A stretch of DNA of 64,000 nucleotides from Clostridia bacterium (lineage in GTDB: Bacteria > Bacillota > Clostridia > Oscillospirales > Acutalibacteraceae). Positions 25,609 through 33,691 of the stretch are shown one piece after another. The DNA lies in assembly GCA_017399405.1 (NCBI GenBank), contig JAFQCT010000007.1:1-64000 (forward strand), in the 5' to 3' direction. Numbering within the stretch: position 1 is the stretch's first letter; every line of letters starts with the position of its first letter. The notes beneath the pieces are model-generated. The model did no database searches, had not been told where the DNA came from, and saw only the letters and a list, made by a program, of their open reading frames with translations. The position numbers and the translations under genes are program-made.

Positions 25609-26874
25609 ATGGACGACAGATTTTTAGCATATAAAGTTTTAAGTAAAATTGAACGAGATAAGGCATATTCTAATATTGCAGTTGATGCTGTTCTTAACCA
25701 AAATGAAGCATCATCTGCACCATTTGTGTGTGCTTTGGTGTATGGTGTAATTGAACGCAAAATTACACTTGATTATTATTTATCACAATTACTTACCCAG
25801 CCAATTAAAAAACTTAATCCACAAGTTCTTACTATTCTGCGTATGGGTGTTTACCAAATTAAATATATGGATAAAGTACCTGTGTCCGCAGCGGTAAACG
25901 AAAGTGTTAAATTATCGAAAAAAGTTAAATGTGGGTTTGCGTCAGGACTTATAAATTCAGTTTTAAGAAAAATTGCATCAACTGAAATTGAGTTACCAAA
26001 TACTGATAATAAGATTTATGATTTGAGTATTGCTTATTCTTGCCCCGAAAATCTTGTCACACATTATGTTAATGATTATGGTTACATAAAAGCAGAAGAA
26101 ATACTTAAAGCATCAGTTGGTGCAGTGCCCGTATTTTTGAGAGTTAATACACTTAAAACTACAAGTAACGAGTTGATTGATATGCTTTCAAATGAAGGTA
26201 TAACAGCAAAATCACTTGGTAATGGCACAAGTTTAGAAGTAGTTGATGGTGGTGCAGTTTTCAAAACTGAATCATATAAAAAAGGCTATTTTCACGCACA
26301 GGATTTAGCGTCACAAGATTGTATTCTGAACTTTGCACCAAAGAAAAATGATGTTGTTTTCGATGTGTGTGCAGCCCCAGGCGGTAAATCTTTTACAATG
26401 GCACAGATGATGGAAAACCAAGGTGAAATTTATTCATTTGATTTGTATGACCATAAAATTAAACTAATAAATGATGGTGCAAAACGACTTGGCATCAATA
26501 TAATAAACGCACAAATCGGTGATGCGTCTGTTTATAATCCTGATTTGCCAAAAGCCGATAAAATACTTTGTGATGTGCCTTGTGCAGGTCTTGGTGTTAT
26601 TAGAAGAAAACCTGAAATAAAGTATAAGGATTTCACCTTTGTTGACAAATTATGTGAATTGCAATATAATATTTTAGAAAATTCTGCGTTGTACTTAAAA
26701 GAAAAAGGTGTAATTATGTATTCAACCTGTTCTTTAAGTAACAAAGAAAATATAGAGATTTGCAGAAGATTTTTAGAAGAACATAAAGACTTCAAAAACG
26801 GGGGAATGGTCACATCATTTCCTCATGAAAAAGGGTCAGATGGTTTCTTTTATGCAATACTTATCAGGGAATAG
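25609..26874 (+). CDS. rsmB: 16S rRNA (cytosine(967)-C(5))-methyltransferase
   Basis: RsmB methylates C967 of 16S rRNA. The 421-residue protein has an N-terminal NusB-like RNA-binding domain (about residues 1-140, including ILRMGVYQIKYMDKVP). The Rossmann methyltransferase domain has SAM motif DVCAAPGGKSF and the two active-site cysteines in DVPCAGLG and YSTCSLSNKEN. It starts 3 bases after the metallopeptidase gene, apparently by translational coupling since no strong ribosome-binding site is seen apart from GAAGAAGAAAG. Confidence 0.95.
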   Translation: MDDRFLAYKVLSKIERDKAYSNIAVDAVLNQNEASSAPFVCALVYGVIERKITLDYYLSQLLTQPIKKLNPQVLTILRMGVYQIKYMDKVPVSAAVNESVKLSKKVKCGFASGLINSVLRKIASTEIELPNTDNKIYDLSIAYSCPENLVTHYVNDYGYIKAEEILKASVGAVPVFLRVNTLKTTSNELIDMLSNEGITAKSLGNGTSLEVVDGGAVFKTESYKKGYFHAQDLASQDCILNFAPKKNDVVFDVCAAPGGKSFTMAQMMENQGEIYSFDLYDHKIKLINDGAKRLGINIINAQIGDASVYNPDLPKADKILCDVPCAGLGVIRRKPEIKYKDFTFVDKLCELQYNILENSALYLKEKGVIMYSTCSLSNKENIEICRRFLEEHKDFKNGGMVTSFPHEKGSDGFFYAILIRE

Positions 26875-26877
26875 TTT

Positions 26878-27909
26878 ATGTTAAAAGATATACGCTCGTT
26901 AAGTTATGATGAATTATCAAAAGAAATACTGGATTTAGGTTTTCCTAAATTTCGTATAAATCAGATTTTTTCATGGGTGCACGAAAAATGCGTTTCATCA
27001 TTTGATGAAATGACAAACATTTCAAAAGATATGAGAGCAAAACTCTCGGAACATTTTATATTCAACAATTGTCAAATAAATACAAAACTTGTATCAAAAA
27101 TTGACGATACTGTTAAGTATTTGTTTCAGTTTTCTGATGGTGAATATGTTGAAAGTGTAGTTATGAAATATAAATATGGTTATTCTATTTGTATTTCAAC
27201 TCAGGTCGGTTGTAAAATGGGGTGTACTTTTTGTGCATCTGCAATCGGTGGATTTGTGCGTCAGTTGAGTGTGGGCGAAATGCTTACAGAAGTTTATACT
27301 GCACAAAAAGATTTGAACATAAAAATTAACCATATGGTGCTTATGGGCACAGGTGAACCGCTTGATAATTATGATAATGTTATGAAAATGCTTGAACTCA
27401 TAACAGATGAAAAAGGTCAGAATATGAGTATGCGTCATATTTCATTGTCAACTTGCGGTGTTGTGCCAAAAATTTATGACCTTGCTGAAAAGAAATTAGG
27501 TCTTACATTGTCTGTTTCATTACACGCACCCAATAATACAATTCGTTCAAAATCAATGCCTATAAATCATAAGTACGATATTGATGAATTGCTTAAAGCG
27601 TGTAAGTATTATACTGATACAACAAGCAGACGAATTTCATTTGAATATGCTATGATTCAAGGATTTAATGATAGTGATGATTGTGCCCTTGAATTAGCAA
27701 AAAGATTAAAAGGTATTTTATGCCATGTTAATTTAATTCCAGTTAATAATGTCCGTGAAACTGACTATATTAAGAGTACAGTTGAAAGACAAAAGAGATT
27801 TATAGATATTTTGTCTTCAAGAGGTATTACTGCTACTGTGCGTCGAACGCTTGGTAGTGATATTAACGCTTCTTGCGGTCAACTTAGAGCATCAAAGAAA
27901 AATAAGTAG
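26878..27909 (+). CDS. rlmN: dual-specificity RNA methyltransferase RlmN
   Basis: RlmN is a radical-SAM enzyme that methylates carbon 2 of A2503 in 23S rRNA and A37 in some tRNAs. The 343-residue protein has the radical-SAM cluster motif C-x3-C-x2-C in GCKMGCTFCASAIGG and the MGTGEPL block. The resolving/methyl-carrying cysteines are in STCGVVP and near the C-terminus in NASCGQLRA. It starts 3 bases after rsmB and is followed by the stp-prkC pair, as in Bacillus. Confidence 0.96.
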   Translation: MLKDIRSLSYDELSKEILDLGFPKFRINQIFSWVHEKCVSSFDEMTNISKDMRAKLSEHFIFNNCQINTKLVSKIDDTVKYLFQFSDGEYVESVVMKYKYGYSICISTQVGCKMGCTFCASAIGGFVRQLSVGEMLTEVYTAQKDLNIKINHMVLMGTGEPLDNYDNVMKMLELITDEKGQNMSMRHISLSTCGVVPKIYDLAEKKLGLTLSVSLHAPNNTIRSKSMPINHKYDIDELLKACKYYTDTTSRRISFEYAMIQGFNDSDDCALELAKRLKGILCHVNLIPVNNVRETDYIKSTVERQKRFIDILSSRGITATVRRTLGSDINASCGQLRASKKNK

Positions 27910-27917
27910 GTGAGTCT

Positions 27918-28646
27918 TTGAAAATTGTTGCAAAAACTGATATTGGTTTACAGCGTGAATCTAATCAGGATTCCTATGCTGCAGGGGAACTTCCCGGTTC
28001 AGTTGCCTGGGCTGTCGTTTGTGACGGTATGGGCGGTGTAGCAGGAGGTAATTTTGCCAGTTCAACTGCTGTAAAAGTAATATCCGAAAGAATTACATCT
28101 TCATATCGTGAAGGAATGTCTGCAAGTTCAATCCGTAATATGTTTACATCAGCTATTGCGGCTGCGAATATCAGCGTTTATGATATGAGCAAAGCAAACC
28201 CTGAACTTACAGGTATGGGTACAACCGTAGTTGTAGCAATTGTGGTCGATAATAATGTGTATATTGCACACGCAGGTGACTCAAGGGCTTATATTTTATC
28301 TGACGGCTCACTTAATCAACTTACAAAGGACCATTCAATTGTTCAAGAAATGATTGACCACGGTACACTTACTCCGGACGAAGCTAAAATTGACCCTCGT
28401 AAAAACATAATAACTCGTGCACTCGGCGTTGATTCTGAACTTCGCATAGATTTTGATATTGCTGATATTAGCGAAAATGATGTGTTGATATTGTGTACTG
28501 ACGGATTGACAAACTTTGTTGAACCAAATGAAATTTATGAACTTACTGATGATGGTAAGTTTTATGAATATGCCGAACGACTTGTAGCCCGTGCTAACAG
28601 CAATGGTGGCGGTGATAATATTACAGTTGTTACCGTGTCCTATTAA
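27918..28646 (+). CDS. stp: PP2C-family serine/threonine protein phosphatase
   Basis: A 242-residue Mn/Mg-dependent phosphatase (Stp/PrpC) that reverses phosphorylation by the adjacent PrkC kinase. Metal-binding motifs are all present: VCDGMGGVAGG, HAGDSRAYIL, TDGLTNF and GGGDNITVV; the opening TDIGLQRESNQDSY is typical. The start is a TTG at 27918 behind TAGGTGAG. It is 23 bases from prkC, and the pair is conserved across Firmicutes. Confidence 0.95.
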   Translation: MKIVAKTDIGLQRESNQDSYAAGELPGSVAWAVVCDGMGGVAGGNFASSTAVKVISERITSSYREGMSASSIRNMFTSAIAAANISVYDMSKANPELTGMGTTVVVAIVVDNNVYIAHAGDSRAYILSDGSLNQLTKDHSIVQEMIDHGTLTPDEAKIDPRKNIITRALGVDSELRIDFDIADISENDVLILCTDGLTNFVEPNEIYELTDDGKFYEYAERLVARANSNGGGDNITVVTVSY

Positions 28647-28669
28647 ATAGGTTGAAAGGAGTTATAACA

Positions 28670-30817
28670 ATGGAAAACTTTTGTGGAAAGCGTTTAGATG
28701 GCAGATACGAAATCCGAGAGATTATCGGCGTTGGCGGTATGGCTGTTGTATATAAAGCTTATGATAATATTGACGACAGAATTGTTGCAATTAAAATATT
28801 AAAAGATGAGTACTTAACAAATGAGGACTTCAAGCGTAGATTTAAGAATGAATCAAAAGCAATTGCAGTTCTTTCTCACCCTAATATTGTAAGAGTTTAT
28901 AATGTTAGTTTTGGTGACCGTTTACAGTATATTGTTATGGAATATGTTGACGGTATTACTCTTAAAGAATATATTGAGCAACAGGGCGTAATTAACTGGA
29001 AAGAAGCAGTTCATTTTATGGGACAAATTCTTGCAGCATTACAGCACGCTCACGATAAAGGTATTGTTCATCAGGATATCAAACCACAGAACATTATGCT
29101 TTTACAGGATGGTACAATTAAAGTTACTGATTTTGGTATTGCAAGATTCAGTCGTGTTGATAATGATACAACTTCTGAAAATGCAATCGGTTCAGTTCAC
29201 TATATCAGTCCTGAACAGGCAAGGGGAGAAATGACAGACGATAAAGCTGACATTTATTCTGTTGGTGTTGTTATGTATGAAATGCTTACAGGCAAACTCC
29301 CTTTCCAGTCTGATAGTGCGGTTTCAGTGGCACTTATGCAACTTCAACAAGACCCGAAACGCCCAAGAGATATTATACCTACTCTTCCTTTGGGACTTGA
29401 ACAGATTACAATTCGTGCTATGCAAAAAAATCCTAATGACCGTTACGGTTCAGCAGCAGAAATGCTTATGGATATTAACGAATTTAAGCGTAATCCTGCA
29501 GTTAAGTTCAATTACACATATTTTGTTGACCAAGAGCCTACAAAGTTTGTAAGAACAGGCGGTACTGCAACTCGCGGTCAGGTAAATCAGCGTAATGAAA
29601 AGCCTGAAACAGAGTCAAAATCTATAAATAAAACAACTGCAATTATGTTAGGTGCAATTGCAGGTGTTGTGGTACTTATTCTTATTATTGCTGGCATTTT
29701 TATTGGCGTTGGTAATCAAAAAGTTGAAGTACCTAACTTTGTAAATCTCAATTACTATGAAGATATTGAGAATAATAAAGAATATACAGATAAGTTTGAA
29801 TTTGTTGTAGAGTTCGATGTGAATTCAACTCTTGAAGACGGAACAGTTCTTGACCAAACACCATCTGCAAGTGAAAAAGTTAAGAAACATTCTGAAATCA
29901 AACTTATTATAGTTAAGAAAAATAATGTAGTTATTGATTCTTCAATTCTTGGTATGAATGAAGAGCAAGCTCGCACTTATCTCATAAACCGTGGTGTTAT
30001 CCCAACAATTAAGTACGAATTTTCTGAAACAATTGCACCGGGAATTGTTCTTAAAACCTCACCTGAAGTTGGTTCTTCAGTAAAAATCGGTGGCGAAGTA
30101 ATCGTTTATGTGGCAACTGATAAAGAAGAAACTGTGAAAGTTCCTGAACTTATAGGTTGCAGTAAAGAGGTTGCTGAACAACTTCTTAAAGCATCTGACC
30201 TTGTACTTGGAACTGTTACAGAAGTAAATAGCGATTTAGAAGCTGGTGTGGTTGTAAAACAGAGCATTGAAAAGGATGAATCTGTGCCGGTCGGCTCAAA
30301 AATTGATATTGAAGTAAGTACGGGTATTCCTGCAGAATCTTCTGTTGATATTAAAGTTAATCTTCCTGCTGTTAATAAATCAGGAGTTTTGAAGATTTAT
30401 GTAAATAACGAACTCTTCTTTACATCAAATGAGTTGTATCTTGACGGTGCTGAAAAGACTTATACAATCAAGGGTAGCGGTGCAGATAGTTCTTATGTCG
30501 TAATGGTTGATGACAGCCCTATTCAAAAAGGTAAAGTTGACTTTACAAAATCACCTGCAGTTGTAAGTGGTGTTGAAAATATTGCCTATGAAAGCGTTGC
30601 GATTTTGCCAAATAATCTTGTAGGTAAAACAAAATCCGAAGCAATCAGCCAGTTGAATGCAGCAGGTTTTGCAAATGTAGAAATCGTTGAATCACCAAGC
30701 GATGCAATTGAAAGTGGTTGTGTAATTGCACAAGACCCTGTATCCGATGGCACAACTAAGATTCCAACAAGTACAACAATTAAACTTACAATCAGTACAG
30801 GACCAAATGCAGAATAA
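28670..30817 (+). CDS. prkC: PASTA-domain Ser/Thr protein kinase
   Basis: A 715-residue membrane kinase that senses muropeptides or lipid II and controls wall synthesis, translation and spore exit in relatives. The kinase domain (about 11-275) has G-loop GVGGMAVVYK, Lys42 in VAIKILK and DFG in VTDFGIARFS. The catalytic loop reads HQDIKPQN: the usual HRD Arg is Gln, so this is a non-RD kinase. A transmembrane helix lies at about 325-347. Several PASTA repeats follow (for example VPELIGCSKEVAEQLL and LVGKTKSEAISQL). The ATG at 28670 is chosen because GAAAGGAG precedes it; an in-frame TTG at 28652 is less likely. Confidence 0.95.
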   Translation: MENFCGKRLDGRYEIREIIGVGGMAVVYKAYDNIDDRIVAIKILKDEYLTNEDFKRRFKNESKAIAVLSHPNIVRVYNVSFGDRLQYIVMEYVDGITLKEYIEQQGVINWKEAVHFMGQILAALQHAHDKGIVHQDIKPQNIMLLQDGTIKVTDFGIARFSRVDNDTTSENAIGSVHYISPEQARGEMTDDKADIYSVGVVMYEMLTGKLPFQSDSAVSVALMQLQQDPKRPRDIIPTLPLGLEQITIRAMQKNPNDRYGSAAEMLMDINEFKRNPAVKFNYTYFVDQEPTKFVRTGGTATRGQVNQRNEKPETESKSINKTTAIMLGAIAGVVVLILIIAGIFIGVGNQKVEVPNFVNLNYYEDIENNKEYTDKFEFVVEFDVNSTLEDGTVLDQTPSASEKVKKHSEIKLIIVKKNNVVIDSSILGMNEEQARTYLINRGVIPTIKYEFSETIAPGIVLKTSPEVGSSVKIGGEVIVYVATDKEETVKVPELIGCSKEVAEQLLKASDLVLGTVTEVNSDLEAGVVVKQSIEKDESVPVGSKIDIEVSTGIPAESSVDIKVNLPAVNKSGVLKIYVNNELFFTSNELYLDGAEKTYTIKGSGADSSYVVMVDDSPIQKGKVDFTKSPAVVSGVENIAYESVAILPNNLVGKTKSEAISQLNAAGFANVEIVESPSDAIESGCVIAQDPVSDGTTKIPTSTTIKLTISTGPNAE

Positions 30818-30818
30818 T

Positions 30819-31700
30819 ATGTTAAAAGGAATAATAACAAAAGGTATTGGCGGCTTCTATTATGTTGAAGTCGCCAATGCGACTTATGAATGTAAGGCAA
30901 GGGGACTTTTCAGAAAAAACAGAATAACACCACTTGTCGGTGATACTGTTGAGATTTCAGTTAATGAAAACGCTGAAAACACAATTGATAAAATCTGTGA
31001 GCGTAAAAACTTTCTATTAAGACCGCCTGTGTCTAATATTGACAACTTAATTATTGTTGTTTCAACTTGTGAGCCAAAGCCAAATTTTCTTGTAATTGAT
31101 AAACTTATTGCAACTGCTGAATATAAAAATATTGAGCCCGTAATAGTTGTATCAAAAACAGATTTAGGTGATTATAGCAGTATTGTGGAGGCTTATAAAA
31201 ATAGTGGAATTACTTTAATTGTAATTGAAAACGATGAAGATGTAGAAAAAGTTCGTGCTTTAATGAAAAATAAAATTACGGCGTTTACAGGTAATTCGGG
31301 TGTAGGTAAAACAACATTGTTAAATAAACTTGACAGCACACTTAAACTCTCAACAGGTGCAATAAGTGAAAAACTCGGCAGAGGTCGTCATACTACCCGT
31401 GAAGCACAACTCTTTAATGTTTGTGGCGGTTATGTTATTGACACTCCGGGATTTTCGTCACTTGATTTCGCTAAAACAGAGATTATAAGAAAAGATGATT
31501 TGCCATATTGTTTCCGTGAGTTTAGAGAGCATTTAGGTAACTGTAAATTTTCAACTTGTTCTCATACTTGTGATAAAGGTTGCAAAATCTGTGAAGCAGT
31601 TGAAAACGGAGAAATAAGTAAATCAAGACACGATAATTATATTGCTATGTATAATCAGGCGAAGGAAATTAAAGAATGGGAACTGAAAGAAGATGTGTAA
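30819..31700 (+). CDS. rsgA: ribosome small subunit-dependent GTPase RsgA
   Basis: RsgA is a circularly permuted GTPase that checks late 30S subunit maturation. The 293-residue protein has an N-terminal OB fold, the G4-like SKTD, the P-loop GNSGVGKTTLLN and the G3 DTPGFSS, in permuted order. The C-terminal zinc knuckle has CKFSTCSHTCDKGC. I start at ATG 30819, one base after the prkC stop; a longer frame runs back into prkC but is not homologous. It overlaps thiN by 25 bases. In Bacillus rpe lies between them; here it is missing. Confidence 0.95.
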   Translation: MLKGIITKGIGGFYYVEVANATYECKARGLFRKNRITPLVGDTVEISVNENAENTIDKICERKNFLLRPPVSNIDNLIIVVSTCEPKPNFLVIDKLIATAEYKNIEPVIVVSKTDLGDYSSIVEAYKNSGITLIVIENDEDVEKVRALMKNKITAFTGNSGVGKTTLLNKLDSTLKLSTGAISEKLGRGRHTTREAQLFNVCGGYVIDTPGFSSLDFAKTEIIRKDDLPYCFREFREHLGNCKFSTCSHTCDKGCKICEAVENGEISKSRHDNYIAMYNQAKEIKEWELKEDV

Positions 31701-32308
31701 TCATCGGTGGGGGAGATTGCTCTGCCGAAATCCTTAAAAAGAATATTTTAACTGATGATTTTATAATCTGTGCTGATAGTGGTTTTGATATTGCAACCGA
31801 GTGCGGATTTATACCTGACCTTTTAATTGGCGATTTTGACTCAATTAAAGCTGTTCCCACTAATGTTAGTAAGATTACACTTCCCGTTGAAAAAGATGTT
31901 ACAGACACTGTAGCAGCCTTTAATGAGGGCGTAAAACTTGGATTTAATAAGTTTGTGCTTTTTGGGGGAACAGGTGGCAGATTTGAACATACACTTGCCA
32001 ATATCTCGCTCATGGCGAATGCATCAAAATCGGGGGTTACTTTTGAAATTATTGATAATAAACATATTTTCAGAAGTATTACAAATTCGTCAATTAAAAT
32101 TAAGAGAAAAGATAATCAACAAGTGTCTGTGTTCGCTTTTGGTGACCGTGCTTTTGGTGTAACGCTTAAAGGTTTTCACTATCCGTTATGGGATTATACT
32201 CTTGACCCTTTTAATGGTGCTTTAGGCACAAGTAATGATATTGTTGAAGATTTTGGTGAAATATCTGTATTAAAGGGTACTTTAATTATAATTGAAACAG
32301 AAATGTAA
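31676..32308 (+). CDS. thiN: thiamine pyrophosphokinase
   Basis: ThiN transfers pyrophosphate from ATP to thiamine to make the cofactor thiamine diphosphate. The 210-residue protein shows the family blocks CADSGFDIATECGFIPDLLIGDFDS (given here in parts: ICADSGFD and LLIGDFDS), then KDVTDT and FGGTGGRFEHTLAN. The thiamine-binding C-terminal beta domain includes SVFAFGDRA. The ATG lies inside the 3' end of rsgA. It is the last gene of the long operon before a terminator-like hairpin. Confidence 0.94.
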   Translation: MGTERRCVIIGGGDCSAEILKKNILTDDFIICADSGFDIATECGFIPDLLIGDFDSIKAVPTNVSKITLPVEKDVTDTVAAFNEGVKLGFNKFVLFGGTGGRFEHTLANISLMANASKSGVTFEIIDNKHIFRSITNSSIKIKRKDNQQVSVFAFGDRAFGVTLKGFHYPLWDYTLDPFNGALGTSNDIVEDFGEISVLKGTLIIIETEM

Positions 32309-32333
32309 CAAATAAATACCCCTTGCGTATAAT
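32305..32333 (+). promoter_or_regulatory. putative promoter inside hairpin, for the 48-residue protein and spoVM
   Basis: A perfect TATAAT (32328-32333) lies 17 bases after GTAACA (32305-32310). The predicted start near 32340 falls in the loop of the hairpin at 32314-32360, so RNA from this promoter would lack the 5' arm. The -10 region also resembles a sigma-E box (CGTATAAT), so the sigma factor is open. Confidence 0.45.
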
Positions 32334-32360
32334 GTAATAAATACATAGCAGGGGGTATTT
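32314..32360 (+). terminator. terminator-like hairpin after thiN that covers the next RBS
   Basis: Bases 32314-32326 pair with 32348-32360 in a 13-bp stem with one G-T pair and a 21-base loop, leading into a short T-run. The 3' arm contains GGGGG, the ribosome-binding site of the gene starting at 32363. It can end the thiN operon and also block translation on read-through RNA. Confidence 0.6.
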
Positions 32361-32362
32361 TT

Positions 32363-32509
32363 ATGGGAAGACGCTCAGGAGCAAAAGGAATAATTTTTGT
32401 AGCTTTGGGTCTTGGGTTAATAATTTCATTGATTCTTCCTGAAAAGTTCGTAATTGTATTACTTGCAATGGCACTTGTAATATGCGGAACTGCCCTTTGC
32501 AGAGCATAG
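32363..32509 (+). CDS. 48-residue hydrophobic protein upstream of spoVM
   Basis: A short gene starting at ATG behind GGGGGTATTTTT. It encodes a basic N-terminus (MGRRSGAKG), two hydrophobic stretches of about 16 residues separated by PEKF, and an end CGTALCRA. It is probably a membrane peptide with a helical hairpin. I do not recognise a family. Its stop lies 10 bases before the spoVM start, and together the two form a tiny transcription unit between a thiN hairpin and a terminator. A role in the spore membrane is inferred only from this position. Confidence 0.65.
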   Translation: MGRRSGAKGIIFVALGLGLIISLILPEKFVIVLLAMALVICGTALCRA

Positions 32510-32519
32510 GAGGATTTTT

Positions 32520-32600
32520 GTGAAAGTAGTATTGGTAAAAAGTCCAAAAGTCATAGGTGGTATTTTAAGAAAATTTTTTGGAATTAAAAAGACAACATAA
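32520..32600 (+). CDS. spoVM: stage V sporulation protein M
   Basis: A 26-codon gene starting with GTG behind a perfect AGGAGG (32508-32513). The peptide MKVVLVKSPKVIGGILRKFF, followed by GIKKTT, has exactly the length of B. subtilis SpoVM. It shares the pattern M-K-x5-P-K-x2-G-G-I-[VL]-R-x3-G, including the Pro that kinks the amphipathic helix. SpoVM recognises the convex forespore membrane and anchors the coat ATPase SpoIVA. Its position after thiN is the same as in Bacillus. A strong terminator follows 4 bases after the stop. Confidence 0.88.
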   Translation: MKVVLVKSPKVIGGILRKFFGIKKTT

Positions 32601-32603
32601 AAG

Positions 32604-32636
32604 AAAGTTCCCAATGAAATCATTGGGAACTTTTAA
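32604..32636. terminator. bidirectional terminator between spoVM and rubrerythrin
   Basis: AAAGTTCCCAATGA (32604-32617) pairs perfectly with TCATTGGGAACTTT (32620-32633), with T-runs on both strands. It serves the convergent spoVM (plus) and rubrerythrin (minus) genes. Confidence 0.85.
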
Positions 32637-32649
32637 CATTAAGTATAGA

Positions 32650-33195
32650 TTAACCGAAGTATCTTTGAAGAAGACCTTCAAATGCTTTACCGTGTCTTGC
32701 CTCGTCGCGAGCCATTTCGTGAACTGTATCATGAATTGCATCAAGACCAAGTTCTTTAGCGCGTTTTGCAAGGTCGAATTTGCCCATTGTTGCACCGTTT
32801 TCAGCGTCAACTCTCATTTCAAGGTTTTTCTTTGTGCTGTCTGTTACAACTTCACCAAGAAGTTCTGCAAATTTAGCAGCGTGTTCTGCTTCTTCATAAG
32901 CAGCCTTTTCCCAATAAAGACCAATTTCAGGGTAGCCTTCACGGTGTGCAACTCTTGCCATAGCAAGATACATACCAACTTCTGAACATTCACCTTCAAA
33001 ATTTGCACGAAGGTCCATAATAATATCTTCACGTACACCTTTTGCAACGCCTACAACATGTTCAGCAGCCCAAGTTCTTTCGTCTTCTTTTACCTCGTTG
33101 AACTTGTCAGCAGGAACTTTACATTGAGGGCATCTTTCAGGTGCTGAATCTCCTTCATGAACATAACCACATACTGAGCATACAAATTTTTTCAT
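32650..33195 (-). CDS. reverse rubrerythrin
   Basis: A 181-residue peroxide/oxygen-detoxifying di-iron protein of anaerobes. Unusually for rubrerythrins in general, the rubredoxin-like iron site is N-terminal (Cys6, Cys9, Cys22, Cys25 in CSVCGY and CPQCK), ahead of the ferritin-like four-helix domain. That order defines reverse rubrerythrin. Di-iron ligands are visible in [18 protein letters not shown] and DEARHGKAF. It takes electrons from NADH through rubredoxin-type carriers in studied clostridia. It lies 25 bases downstream of perR on the same strand, and GGAGGAA precedes the ATG. Confidence 0.93.
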   Translation of the reverse strand: MKKFVCSVCGYVHEGDSAPERCPQCKVPADKFNEVKEDERTWAAEHVVGVAKGVREDIIMDLRANFEGECSEVGMYLAMARVAHREGYPEIGLYWEKAAYEEAEHAAKFAELLGEVVTDSTKKNLEMRVDAENGATMGKFDLAKRAKELGLDAIHDTVHEMARDEARHGKAFEGLLQRYFG

Positions 33196-33220
33196 AGTTT
33201 TTTTCCTCCAAAAAATAATT

Positions 33221-33601
33221 TTAATTTGATTTGTTACAGTTTTTGCATATTCCAAATGCCATTAAACTGTAATTAGTTACATAACCTACAATCTCGTCAG
33301 AGAAGGTGATACTGTCATTTTTGAATGACATTAAATCATATACTTTACCGCAGTCAGAACACTTAAAATGTGCGTGTGGGTTTACATTTCCATCAAAACG
33401 GTCATTAGCACCGTCGGGAATTCTTAAAACCATGCCACATTCCTCAAGCTGTGAAAGATTTCTGTAAAGTGTACCAAGGCTTAAATTTGGTATAACCTCA
33501 CGAACTGACAGATAAAGTTCCATAGCAGTAGGGTGGTCATAACGCGATTGTAAATTTTCAATAATTGCTTCGCGTTGCTTACTTCGTCTTTCAATTGCCA
33601 T
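33221..33601 (-). CDS. perR: PerR-type peroxide-sensing Fur-family repressor
   Basis: A 126-residue winged-helix metalloregulator. The PerR metal-site ligands are all conserved in place: His near HPTAMELY, Asp in DRFD, His-x-His in PHAHFKC, and Asp in KVYDL. The structural zinc is held by CSDC and CKNC. The aspartate pattern favours PerR over Fur or Zur. The ATG at 33601 is used because AAGGAG lies 8 bases upstream; an in-frame GTG at 33610 is closer than ideal. A 7-1-7 operator sits in its own promoter region, so autoregulation and control of the downstream rubrerythrin are likely. Confidence 0.9.
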   Translation of the reverse strand: MAIERRSKQREAIIENLQSRYDHPTAMELYLSVREVIPNLSLGTLYRNLSQLEECGMVLRIPDGANDRFDGNVNPHAHFKCSDCGKVYDLMSFKNDSITFSDEIVGYVTNYSLMAFGICKNCNKSN

Positions 33602-33617
33602 TGTTCTCACTCCTTAT

Positions 33618-33632
33618 CAGTAATGATTACTG
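33618..33632 (-). promoter_or_regulatory. PerR/Fur-type operator (7-1-7 palindrome)
   Basis: CAGTAATGATTACTG is a perfect 7-1-7 inverted repeat around a central G, retaining the TAATnATTA core of Fur-family boxes. It lies just downstream of the perR -10 element, where a bound repressor would block transcription. Confidence 0.75.
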
Positions 33633-33634
33633 TT

Positions 33635-33662
33635 ATTATATCACATCTTTTGTAGTTGTCAA
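33635..33662 (-). promoter_or_regulatory. perR-rubrerythrin promoter
   Basis: On the minus strand, perfect TTGACA (33662-33657) and perfect TATAAT (33640-33635) are separated by 16 bases. The match is full consensus at both hexamers. Confidence 0.85.
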
Positions 33663-33691
33663 TACTTTTTTATAAAAAACAGGTGATTTTT

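Noticed and set aside
31676-32362. TPP riboswitch for thiN
   Set aside because: thiN overlaps rsgA by 25 bases, leaving no leader, and the hairpin downstream lacks THI-box elements.
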